Assembly (NCBI GenBank): GCA_002390025.1
Contig: DGRU01000176.1
Span: 1-5,886, forward strand
Length of the DNA stretch: 5,886 nt
DNA from: Lachnospiraceae bacterium UBA4380
GTDB lineage: Bacteria; Bacillota; Clostridia; Lachnospirales; Lachnospiraceae
Direction: 5' to 3'
Position 1 is the first letter of the stretch. Each line of letters starts with the position of its first letter. The notes under the pieces are model-generated. The model had not been told where the DNA came from. It was given only the letters and a program-made list of their open reading frames with translations, and did no database searches. This document shows positions 1-5,270 of this stretch, in pieces. The translations under genes were made by a program, and so were the position numbers.

Positions 1-48
1 GCCATGACCAGGGAGCGCAATACACAGATCGGCGGCCACAAGGCCTGA
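1..48 (+). CDS. Y-family DNA polymerase (DinB/UmuC-like), C-terminal end only
   Basis: Reading from base 1, the frame gives 15 codons ending AMTRERNTQIGGHKA and a TGA stop at 46-48. A tail of the form TxRERNxQIGGH(K/R)A is what I know from the C-terminus of Firmicute Y-family lesion-bypass polymerases. These proteins copy past damaged template bases at the replication fork. The rest of the gene lies outside the window, so catalytic residues cannot be seen. The call gains weight from the next gene, a YolD-like protein on the same strand after 38 nt, because the two families are regularly neighbours in one operon. The identification rests on a short tail plus context. Whether it is DinB-like or UmuC-like cannot be decided here. 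Confidence 0.7.
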   Translation, partial: AMTRERNTQIGGHKA

Positions 49-73
49 GGACCGGAAAAGGCAGGACACGAAG

Positions 74-81
74 AAAGGAGG
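74..81 (+). promoter_or_regulatory. Ribosome binding site of the YolD-like gene
   Basis: AAAGGAGG sits 5 nt before the ATG at 87. It fixes the start at 87 rather than at the internal ATG of residue 46 (MSTVQRAK), which has no comparable site in front. Confidence 0.8.
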
Positions 82-86
82 CTGCT

Positions 87-629
87 ATGGTACCCGCGAT
101 CGGATATATGACCATGCCGGCAGGCTTCCCCTATGCCGACGTATTTCTGCGCGGCCGGCCGAGACACGGGCTGGCCGGCAGACTGCAGACCTACGATGCC
201 TTTTACAGAAAGCATCCGCCCATGAGCACCGTGCAGCGCGCCAAGCTCTTCGCTCCATTTGATGCCCTGCGGGGCTTCCAGGAGGCGATCGCCGGCAAAA
301 GGGCCCGGTACGAGGACCGCCGGATCCTGACAGAGGGCGAAAAGGAGGAACTGGACAGGAGGATCGGCATCCTTCACAGCCTCACCCTCAACAGCCGGAT
401 GGCGAGGGAAAACTGTGTGTCCGCAAGGATCACATACTACGTTCCCTGCCAGGACCCGGACCACGATGCCTATAAAAAACAGGGCAGATACGAATCCGTG
501 ACCGGAACCGTCAAAAAGATCGACCTCGTGTCAAACGCCATCCTCCTGGATGACCAGTGGATCCATTCAGACGACATCTGTCAAATAGAAAGTGACCTGT
601 TTCCCGATTCTGACAGCACGGGATGCTGA
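87..629 (+). CDS. YolD-like family protein, partner of the Y-family polymerase
   Basis: This is a 180-residue soluble protein with no signal peptide or membrane segment. Three things point to the YolD-like family. The N-terminal motif ADVFLRGRPRH lies at about 18-27. The block HPPMSTVQRAKLFAPFDALR lies at 43-62 and is followed by a charged helix with LTEGEKEELDRRI at about 81-93. The C-terminal half (about 112-168) is beta-rich, with the pattern ITYYVPCQDPDHDAY and then SVTGTVKKID. YolD-like proteins are encoded next to UmuC/DinB-type polymerases in Firmicutes and are thought to be accessory to them. The biochemical role is poorly defined, and no catalytic residues are expected. The 38-nt gap after the polymerase stop indicates co-transcription. 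Any LexA-type operator would lie upstream, outside the window. Length and motif order look normal, so I take it as intact. Confidence 0.82.
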   Translation: MVPAIGYMTMPAGFPYADVFLRGRPRHGLAGRLQTYDAFYRKHPPMSTVQRAKLFAPFDALRGFQEAIAGKRARYEDRRILTEGEKEELDRRIGILHSLTLNSRMARENCVSARITYYVPCQDPDHDAYKKQGRYESVTGTVKKIDLVSNAILLDDQWIHSDDICQIESDLFPDSDSTGC

Positions 630-645
630 CAGCAAAAGAGGCCCC

Positions 646-667
646 CGGGGATGATTCTCCGTTTTTT
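646..667 (+). terminator. Weak rho-independent terminator after the YolD-like gene
   Basis: CGGGG (646-650) pairs with CTCCG (657-661) across the loop ATGATT, with one G-U pair. Six T residues follow directly (662-667). The stem is only 5 bp, but the T-run is good and it lies 16 nt after the stop codon, where an operon end is expected. Confidence 0.45.
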
Positions 668-683
668 CACTCAACAAAAAAAC

Positions 684-729
684 TGAAACCCGCTCGTTTC
701 AATCCGGCATATTGAAAATCTGCTTTTCA
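684..729. promoter_or_regulatory. Pair of TGAAA/TTTCA palindromes, candidate operator
   Basis: Two perfect 6-bp inverted repeats are seen. The first is TGAAAC-N6-GTTTCA (684-701), just upstream of the kinase -35. The second is TGAAAA-N5-TTTTCA (713-729), which overlaps the -35 and the spacer. They share the half-site TGAAA and their centres lie about 28 bp apart, close to three helical turns. A repressor or activator binding here could control the kinase promoter. AT-rich DNA gives such palindromes by chance fairly often, so this remains a candidate. Confidence 0.35.
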
Positions 730-740
730 GCAAATATAAT
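712..740 (+). promoter_or_regulatory. Sigma-A type promoter of the hybrid histidine kinase
   Basis: The -35 element TTGAAA (712-717) differs from consensus by one base. It is followed by a 17-nt spacer and a perfect -10 element TATAAT (735-740). Transcription would begin near 747, about 40 nt before the ATG at 788. The promoter lies after the YolD terminator, so the kinase should be its own transcription unit. Confidence 0.8.
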
Positions 741-787
741 CAGAATAGCTTCTGTAATTTCCCCAAAAATAAGAAGGGAGCCCAAAG

Positions 788-3700
788 ATGATGGACCATG
801 AAATGCCGGTTGCAAACCTTTCTAATGAAAATGAGTCCCACCAGAATTTCCTGCAGGTCGTATACCAGGTAAATAATATTGCCTGCCTGTTCGGCCAGAA
901 TGACGACGGCAGTCTTTCCGCCGTATATGTCACACCGTCATTCGTCACATTGATGGAATGCGACACGCAGGAACAGGCGTTGGAGCTTATGGACGGAGAC
1001 AACCTGTTCTCAAATACCTGGCCGGAAGACCGCGGGATCCTCCGGAATATTCTGACCAACCATGTCAGTGCGAACGGTGAGCATGATATCACGATCCGCC
1101 GGACCACCTGGAAGGGGAACCTGATCTGGTGCGTGATCCACTTTGCTTTCATTGACAATTACGGAAAGCAGTATATTTACGCGACTTTTACAGACATCAC
1201 CCGGTGGAAACGGTATGAGGAACAGCTGCAGAGCGTTTACACCAGCCTGGGTGAAAGCTTTCATCAGACCAACGACGATCTGCTCGCCCGCGTGCGCGCC
1301 AACCTGACTGAAAACTACGTTGAGGAAGCGAACGGCACTTCAAATTTCATCCCGGAGCGCAGTGAAAAGAGCTATACGGATTATCTTGAGATACGGTCTT
1401 CCTATCTGCCGATCGCGGAGGAGCGTCAGCTCTTCCTTGACACCTTCAGTATTGACGCATTGACAAAATCCTACATGGACGGCGTAGTGGCGGTGAACAA
1501 GGTGCTCTACTCCCGCCTTCCCAACAACGCGGTCTTCTATGTGAAGATCACCGCCAATGTCACCCGGCATCCCATGTCCGGCAATCTGATCGCCTTCATT
1601 ACAGAGGAATCGAATAACCCCGAGAAGCTGGCCACCACCATAAACGGCAAGATCCTGGCCAAGCAGTTTGACCTGGTGGCATATATCGCCCGCGATATCT
1701 ACGACGTGGCCATCGGTGATGCCAGCATGATCGCCCACGGCAACATCTTCCCCAAGATCAAGCACGGGTCTTACCGGGAATATCTGGAGACACAGATCAT
1801 TCCCGCCCTGCCGGAAGACGAAGCCTACCGGCAGCGGATCCGCGAAGCGATGGATCTGAAAACCGTATTCGAAATGTTCAAGATCAAGGAACCCTATTCG
1901 GTGGATATCGAAGTGGACATGGAGGACGGGCATTTTTATAAACGCTTTGACTTCTATTCTGTTGACCCGGAATCCGAATACTGCATCGTTCTGAAAACAG
2001 ACACGACAGAAGTCCGTCTCGAACAGCTGGAGCAGGAAGAGCGCAAACTCGAACTCGAATACAGCAAGCAGGAGCTGGCTGATACAGACGGCATCATGGC
2101 CGACGCCGGCTTCGGAATGTGGCATATGACCCTGGAGGAGGGCAAGGCCTCCCGGCTGCGCGCAAATGACAAGATGAAAGAACTCCTCGGGATCGCCGGC
2201 AAGGATCTGACAGAGGAGGAAATCTATGACGCGTGGTATTCCCATGTTCCCGAATCGGAAAGACCGGGCGTCATGAAACGGATCGAGGAGATGCTCTCCG
2301 GAAAACTGTCCGAGTGCATCAACCTCTGGATCCATCCGGACGGCCATGAGATGTATACACGATTCGGCGGTACCGTTGTGGCCGATGAAAACGGAAGGCA
2401 GAGTCTGCGCGGATATTACAGCGATGTAACGGAATCCGTCCGCGAGGACCGCAACCAGAGAGATGCGCTGGCCAACGCCCTGGTCGCGGCGGAGCATGCC
2501 AATAAGGCCAAGACCGCCTTCCTCAATAATATGTCCCATGACATCCGTACCCCGATGAACGCGATCGTCGGGTTTACGGCCCTTGCCACCTCCCATATAG
2601 ATAACAAGGAAGAGGTAAAGGATTACCTGAGCAAGATCACGATATCCAGTCAGCATCTGCTGTCCCTGATCAATGACGTGCTGGACATGAGCCGGATCGA
2701 AAGCGGCAAAATGACGCTGGATGAGACAGCGGTCCATCTGCCCGACCTGATCCACGACCTGCGGACGATCATTCACGCGAATGTATCATCCAAGCAGCTG
2801 AACCTCAATATCGAGACGCAGAATGTCAAAAATGAAGATATCATCGTCGACAAGCTGCGCATGAACCAGGTCTTCCTGAACATTCTGTCCAACGCCATAA
2901 AGTTCACGCCAAACGGCGGAACGATCAGCTTCTGTGTATCGGAAAAGAACTCTCCCATCCCCGAGCACGCCGTATTTGAATTCCGCATCAAGGATACAGG
3001 CATCGGCATGAGCAAGGAATTCCAGAAGACGATCTTTGAAGCCTTTACACGTGAGAAGACCAGTACCGTCAGCGGAATACAGGGCACAGGCCTGGGCATG
3101 GCGATCACCAAGAGTATCGTGGATATGATGGGCGGCACCATTTCCGTCAACAGCGAGGAGGGCCTGGGGACCGAGTTCATCGTGACGATCCCCTGCCGGC
3201 TCAGCAATGATGCCAACGAGATCGAAAGCATGCCTGAGCTTCAGGGACAGAGGGCCCTGGTCGTGGACGATGACACAGACAGCTGCCTGTCCGTATGCTC
3301 CATGCTCCGAAAGCTCGGGCTGAGATCAGACTGGACGAGCTCCGGCAAGGAGGCATCCATCCGCTGCAAAGAAGCCAGGCAGCAGGAAGACCCCTTCAGC
3401 GTCTATATCGTTGACTGGCAGATGCCCGACATGAACGGACTCGAGGTGACGAGGAGGATCAGGCAGATAGCCGGAGAAGAGGCTTCGATCATCATCCTGA
3501 CCGCCTACGACTGGGCGGATATTGAAAAGGAAGCTGCAGAAGCGGGCGTGACAGCCTTCTGCTCCAAGCCCATTTTCATGTCGGAGCTCCGCAATGTCCT
3601 GTCAGCGCCCTCCCATGCCGGTGAGAACAAGGCCGAACCCGAGGAGAAGAAAGTCGACCTCACAGGCAGGAAGGTCCTGCTGGCGGAAGACAACGAAGTG

Positions 3701-4042
3701 AACCAGATGATCGCGGTGGCCATTCTCACGGAGTCAGGCCTGGAAGTCGTGATCGCCAACAATGGCGAAGAAGCTGTCAGACTGATGGAGGAAGCGCCTG
3801 CGGGAACCTACGATATCATCATGATGGATATTCAAATGCCTGTCATGGACGGCTATAAAGCGGCCCGCCTGATCCGGGCCATGGAGGACCGCGAAAAGGC
3901 GGAAGTCCCGATCGTCGCCGTCACGGCGAACGCCTTCGAGGAAGACCGCAAGCTTGCTCTGGAAGCCGGTATGAACGGACATCTGGCAAAACCGTACGAT
4001 ATCCCGAAAATGCTGGAGACCCTGACAGACCTGATGGCATAA
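788..4042 (+). CDS. Soluble multi-PAS hybrid sensor histidine kinase with two receiver domains
   Basis: This 1084-residue protein is a phosphorelay sensor. Residues 20-140 form a PAS-like domain ending in the usual DIT. Residues about 195-280 and 281-410 are weaker PAS-like modules, the second also ending D-T-T. A charged coiled coil (about 410-432) leads to another PAS (about 435-550, ending DVTE). HisKA has H584 in NMSHDIRTPMN. HATPase_c shows the N box (N693, N698, N702), D736TGIGM, the F box (750-753) and G766TGLGM. REC1 has D827-D829, acceptor D876, T905 and K927. REC2 has E967/D968, acceptor D1014, T1046 and K1068. Both receivers look complete. I see no signal peptide, membrane span, HPt or DNA-binding domain, so it should sense something in the cytoplasm and pass phosphate to a partner encoded elsewhere. 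The start is ATG 788 (or ATG 791), served by GAAGGGAG at 773-780. The ligand is unknown. Confidence 0.93.
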   Translation: MMDHEMPVANLSNENESHQNFLQVVYQVNNIACLFGQNDDGSLSAVYVTPSFVTLMECDTQEQALELMDGDNLFSNTWPEDRGILRNILTNHVSANGEHDITIRRTTWKGNLIWCVIHFAFIDNYGKQYIYATFTDITRWKRYEEQLQSVYTSLGESFHQTNDDLLARVRANLTENYVEEANGTSNFIPERSEKSYTDYLEIRSSYLPIAEERQLFLDTFSIDALTKSYMDGVVAVNKVLYSRLPNNAVFYVKITANVTRHPMSGNLIAFITEESNNPEKLATTINGKILAKQFDLVAYIARDIYDVAIGDASMIAHGNIFPKIKHGSYREYLETQIIPALPEDEAYRQRIREAMDLKTVFEMFKIKEPYSVDIEVDMEDGHFYKRFDFYSVDPESEYCIVLKTDTTEVRLEQLEQEERKLELEYSKQELADTDGIMADAGFGMWHMTLEEGKASRLRANDKMKELLGIAGKDLTEEEIYDAWYSHVPESERPGVMKRIEEMLSGKLSECINLWIHPDGHEMYTRFGGTVVADENGRQSLRGYYSDVTESVREDRNQRDALANALVAAEHANKAKTAFLNNMSHDIRTPMNAIVGFTALATSHIDNKEEVKDYLSKITISSQHLLSLINDVLDMSRIESGKMTLDETAVHLPDLIHDLRTIIHANVSSKQLNLNIETQNVKNEDIIVDKLRMNQVFLNILSNAIKFTPNGGTISFCVSEKNSPIPEHAVFEFRIKDTGIGMSKEFQKTIFEAFTREKTSTVSGIQGTGLGMAITKSIVDMMGGTISVNSEEGLGTEFIVTIPCRLSNDANEIESMPELQGQRALVVDDDTDSCLSVCSMLRKLGLRSDWTSSGKEASIRCKEARQQEDPFSVYIVDWQMPDMNGLEVTRRIRQIAGEEASIIILTAYDWADIEKEAAEAGVTAFCSKPIFMSELRNVLSAPSHAGENKAEPEEKKVDLTGRKVLLAEDNEVNQMIAVAILTESGLEVVIANNGEEAVRLMEEAPAGTYDIIMMDIQMPVMDGYKAARLIRAMEDREKAEVPIVAVTANAFEEDRKLALEAGMNGHLAKPYDIPKMLETLTDLMA

Positions 4043-4067
4043 TGACCGCGCCTCCGCGCCGGAACGC

Positions 4068-4105
4068 AAAAACGCCTTTGGCACATCAAAGCCAAAGGCG
4101 TTTTT
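4068..4105. terminator. Strong bidirectional terminator between the kinase and the peroxiredoxin remnant
   Basis: Perfect 15-bp arms, AAAAACGCCTTTGGC (4068-4082) and GCCAAAGGCGTTTTT (4091-4105), enclose an 8-nt loop. A GC-rich stem with A residues on one side and T residues on the other can terminate transcription from either strand, as suits two convergent genes. It lies 25 nt after the kinase stop. The stop codon of the truncated minus-strand gene lies inside its loop (4086-4088). Confidence 0.93.
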
Positions 4106-4418
4106 TATTCCCATTATTCCCATATGTTGTTCCCATATGGAAGACCGGGATCAGCGTAAAAGGCAGCCCGTGCTTCTCCTCAAACCTCTTATGTGACTCG
4201 ACCGTATCCTTGCTCACGCCCAGCACCACTGCGCCCTTCTCCCGCAGCTGGGGATACAGGTCACGGAAATTGCATGCCTGGCTCGTGCAGCCTCCGGTCA
4301 TATCCTTAGGATAAAAATAGAGGATGACCTTCTGCCCCTTATAATCAGAGAGAGAATGGAATTCCCCATTCTGGTCCTGCAGAGAAAACTCCGGTGCCTT
4401 GCTTCCCACTTCCAGCAT
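4086..4418 (-). pseudogene. bcp: Bcp/PrxQ-type peroxiredoxin, truncated at the C-terminus
   Basis: Thiol peroxidases of this family reduce hydrogen peroxide and organic peroxides in the cytoplasm. The open frame is 110 residues from ATG 4418, with AGGAGG 8 nt upstream. Residues 1-90 read as a normal Bcp: MLEVGSKAPEFSLQDQNGEF, then VILYFYPKD, the active site TGGCTSQAC with peroxidatic C44 and partner C49, then GVSKDTVESHKRFEEKHGLPF. The usual PGCT is GGCT here. After FTLI (about residue 90) the family pattern stops. Twenty unrelated residues (PVFHMGTTYGNNG...) run into the kinase terminator. Family members are usually about 150 residues, so roughly 60 are missing, including the later strands and the conserved arginine region of the thioredoxin fold. 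The missing end is not found in another frame, because the kinase gene follows. The start and ribosome binding site are intact, so a short product could still be made, but I expect it to be inactive. An assembly error is an alternative explanation. Confidence 0.82.
4108..4140. repeat. Three copies of TTCCCAT at the peroxiredoxin break
   Basis: TTCCCAT begins at 4108, 4117 and 4130. The last two copies are followed by ATG, giving TTCCCATATG twice. The array lies between the terminator and the last recognisable peroxiredoxin codon, exactly where the gene loses its family sequence. Confidence 0.7.
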
Positions 4419-4426
4419 ATCCTTAT

Positions 4427-4432
4427 CCTCCT
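4427..4432 (-). promoter_or_regulatory. Ribosome binding site of the peroxiredoxin remnant
   Basis: On the minus strand AGGAGG lies 8 nt before ATG 4418. It selects MLEVGSKAP as the start. The frame stays open upstream to 4625, but that extension matches no family and should not be counted as protein. Confidence 0.8.
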
Positions 4433-4456
4433 GAATAACAGCTCCTGATAACAGCT
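4430..4456. repeat. Imperfect tandem duplication in the peroxiredoxin leader
   Basis: CCTGAATAACAGCT (4430-4443) is followed directly by CCTGATAACAGCT (4444-4456), differing by one inserted A. On the minus strand each copy ends in CAGG. Only the copy next to the gene is extended to a full AGGAGG. Confidence 0.75.
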
Positions 4457-4477
4457 GTGCCGGGGATCCCCCGGCAC
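4457..4477 (-). promoter_or_regulatory. GC-rich hairpin in the peroxiredoxin 5' leader
   Basis: GTGCCGGGG (4457-4465) and CCCCGGCAC (4469-4477) are perfect 9-bp arms around a 3-nt loop. In the minus-strand transcript this very stable hairpin lies about 40 nt before the start codon. No U-run follows it in the transcript, so it is not a standard terminator. It may stabilise the mRNA or be part of a leader control element. Confidence 0.5.
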
Positions 4478-4506
4478 TCGCTCTGCAAAACAGCTTTCCA
4501 TAAACT

Positions 4507-4512
4507 ATTATA
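4507..4512 (-). promoter_or_regulatory. Likely -10 element for the peroxiredoxin remnant
   Basis: A perfect minus-strand TATAAT lies here, giving a start near 4500 and a leader of about 80 nt. The hexamer 17 nt upstream is GTGTCA, a poor -35, so the promoter is weak or needs an activator. Confidence 0.4.
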
Positions 4513-4704
4513 AACCATTCCGGAATAATTGACACAGCGTACAGCCCCTTATTCACGATAAAGGCGGCCCCTTTCCTGGCAGAAAGACCTTTCAGGCAAA
4601 CATTCAGCCTTGTAAATCCAGCCATGAACTAGTGTTTACAAGTGTGGTCAACAGCCCGGCACTATGCTGAAAAAACATTCGCAGATCGTTTTCCAAAACT
4701 ATTT

Positions 4705-4770
4705 CCGAATTTCTTATGATTTCTTTATAAATCATAAATCGGCATTTTAGAATCATCGTGTATGATATCA
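4705..4770. promoter_or_regulatory. Cluster of ATGAT/ATCAT palindromes, candidate regulator site
   Basis: TTATGATTT (4714-4722) and AAATCATAA (4729-4737) are perfect 9-bp arms around CTTTAT. CCGA (4705-4708) and TCGG (4739-4742) could extend the structure. ATCAT-N5-ATGAT (4752-4766) follows, overlapping the palindrome TGATATCA (4763-4770). Repeated ATCAT half-sites suggest a binding site for a dimeric regulator, but no intact gene starts close by. Confidence 0.35.
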
Positions 4771-4880
4771 CTTGTAAGCGGAAGACAGGAAACGGCAGTC
4801 AGAAAGCAGGATGATGACGGTTTCCTTCATAGCGAACTTCCAGCTTTCCAAAATAGATTTTCATACTCCCCCTTTATGTG

Positions 4881-4950
4881 GAAAAACCCTTCACCATGGC
4901 GCTGAACAAGCAGATTCAGACCGGATCAGAGCTGTGGTGAAGGGTTTTTC
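4881..4950. terminator. Long-stem hairpin, probably a bidirectional terminator
   Basis: Perfect 16-bp arms, GAAAAACCCTTCACCA (4881-4896) and TGGTGAAGGGTTTTTC (4935-4950), enclose a 38-nt loop. The loop has its own small stem, CTGAA/TTCAG (4902-4906 and 4915-4919). The arms carry the A-run and T-run typical of bidirectional terminators. The loop is far longer than usual, so this could instead be the 3' part of a small RNA or an inserted repeat unit. The decayed plus-strand gene fragment starts directly after it. Confidence 0.6.
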
Positions 4951-4953
4951 TAT

Positions 4954-5178
4954 TTTCTAAAAGACGTGGAAGGCCAGGTCGCGATATCCAACCGTATCTT
5001 CGAAATCTGGTTTTACAACCTGTTCATTGCTGAGGAGGCGATCAACAGCAAGACCTATGACGCCGGTGAGCGTGACAAGAACCAGTTCGTCAGCAAGGAC
5101 AGACTCAATATGGATCTTGTGCTGAAAAAGTTCGTTCAGCATTTCGAGGAAAGCTTTGGAAACAGCACAGACAGCTTT
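4954..5178 (+). pseudogene. Internal fragment of an AAA-ATPase-like / PD-(D/E)XK nuclease family protein
   Basis: The plus frame reads FLKDVEGQVAISNRIFE, then IWFYNLFIAEEA, DAGERDKNQF, RLNMDLVLKKFVQHFEE and FGNSTDSF, with no stop. This matches my memory of the middle of the large Firmicute and Bacteroidetes family with an N-terminal AAA-ATPase-like domain and a C-terminal PD-(D/E)XK nuclease-like domain (AAA-ATPase_like plus PDDEXK_9). The fragment would be the link between the two. About 75 of an expected 500 or more residues remain. There is no Walker motif, no nuclease core and no credible start: the first in-frame GTG (4966) lacks a ribosome binding site. The match stops exactly where the dehydrogenase fragment begins on the other strand. 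The frame runs on to 5370, but only across antisense sequence of other genes. The role of the intact family is not well established. Confidence 0.65.
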
Positions 5179-5268
5179 ATTTTCCCCGGTAATGAACCCT
5201 GCCTTATCAGAGCAAAGGAACAGGACCATGCTGGCAATATCCATCGGATTGCCGACACGGCCGGCAGG
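5179..5268 (-). pseudogene. C-terminal fragment of a short-chain dehydrogenase/reductase (SDR)
   Basis: Read on the minus strand, about 30 codons give PAGRVGNPMDIASMVLFLCS and then DKAGFITGEN. This is the classical SDR segment that precedes the C-terminal DGG motif (R-x-G-x-P-x-D-I-A ... F-L-x-S ... I-T-G-E-N). SDR enzymes are NAD(P)-dependent oxidoreductases of about 250 residues. The Rossmann fold, the YxxxK active site and the final DGG segment are all absent, so nothing functional is left. After GEN the sequence switches to antisense of the AAA-ATPase-like fragment. The frame stays open to 4957, but this does not make it a gene. Upstream it touches the stop codon of the LOR gene at 5271, so the same rearrangement may have put it there. 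Confidence 0.7.
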
Positions 5269-5270
5269 CC

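Larger units (their letters stand above)
4513..4950. other. Gene-poor, partly AT-rich spacer with palindromes
   Basis: No recognisable gene lies here. It holds an inverted repeat CTTGTAAA/TTTACAAG (4609-4616 and 4635-4642, 18-nt spacer), a palindrome cluster at 4705-4770 and the hairpin at 4881-4950. Two tiny frames were seen. One is a minus-strand frame of 21 codons (4799-4864) starting MKIYFGKLEVRYEGN behind AAAGGGGGAG. The other is a plus-strand frame of 49 codons (4811-4960) starting MMTVSFIANF without a spaced ribosome binding site. Neither matches a family I know and each overlaps the other, so I do not call them genes. Confidence 0.6.

Noticed and set aside
1340..2776. A 478-codon open frame on the minus strand opposite the histidine kinase
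   Set aside because: It is antisense to a clear multi-domain kinase, has no family resemblance, and arises from the kinase codon bias keeping the opposite frame open.
4501..4518. PerR-like box over the peroxiredoxin promoter
   Set aside because: Only one half (TTATAAT) fits, and it is explained by the -10 element; the other half does not match the palindrome.
4529..4534. Plus-strand TTGACA as a -35 element
   Set aside because: No -10 element lies at 16-18 nt and no plus-strand gene follows.
4419..4625. In-frame N-terminal extension of the peroxiredoxin up to 4625
   Set aside because: AGGAGG at 4427-4432 and the family N-terminus MLEVGSKAP both place the start at 4418; the extension covers the promoter, hairpin and duplication.
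4636..4777. Terminal inverted repeats TTACAAGTG and CACTTGTAA suggesting a small mobile element
   Set aside because: Only 9 bp match, there are no target-site duplications, and such a pair is fairly likely by chance in this AT-rich stretch.
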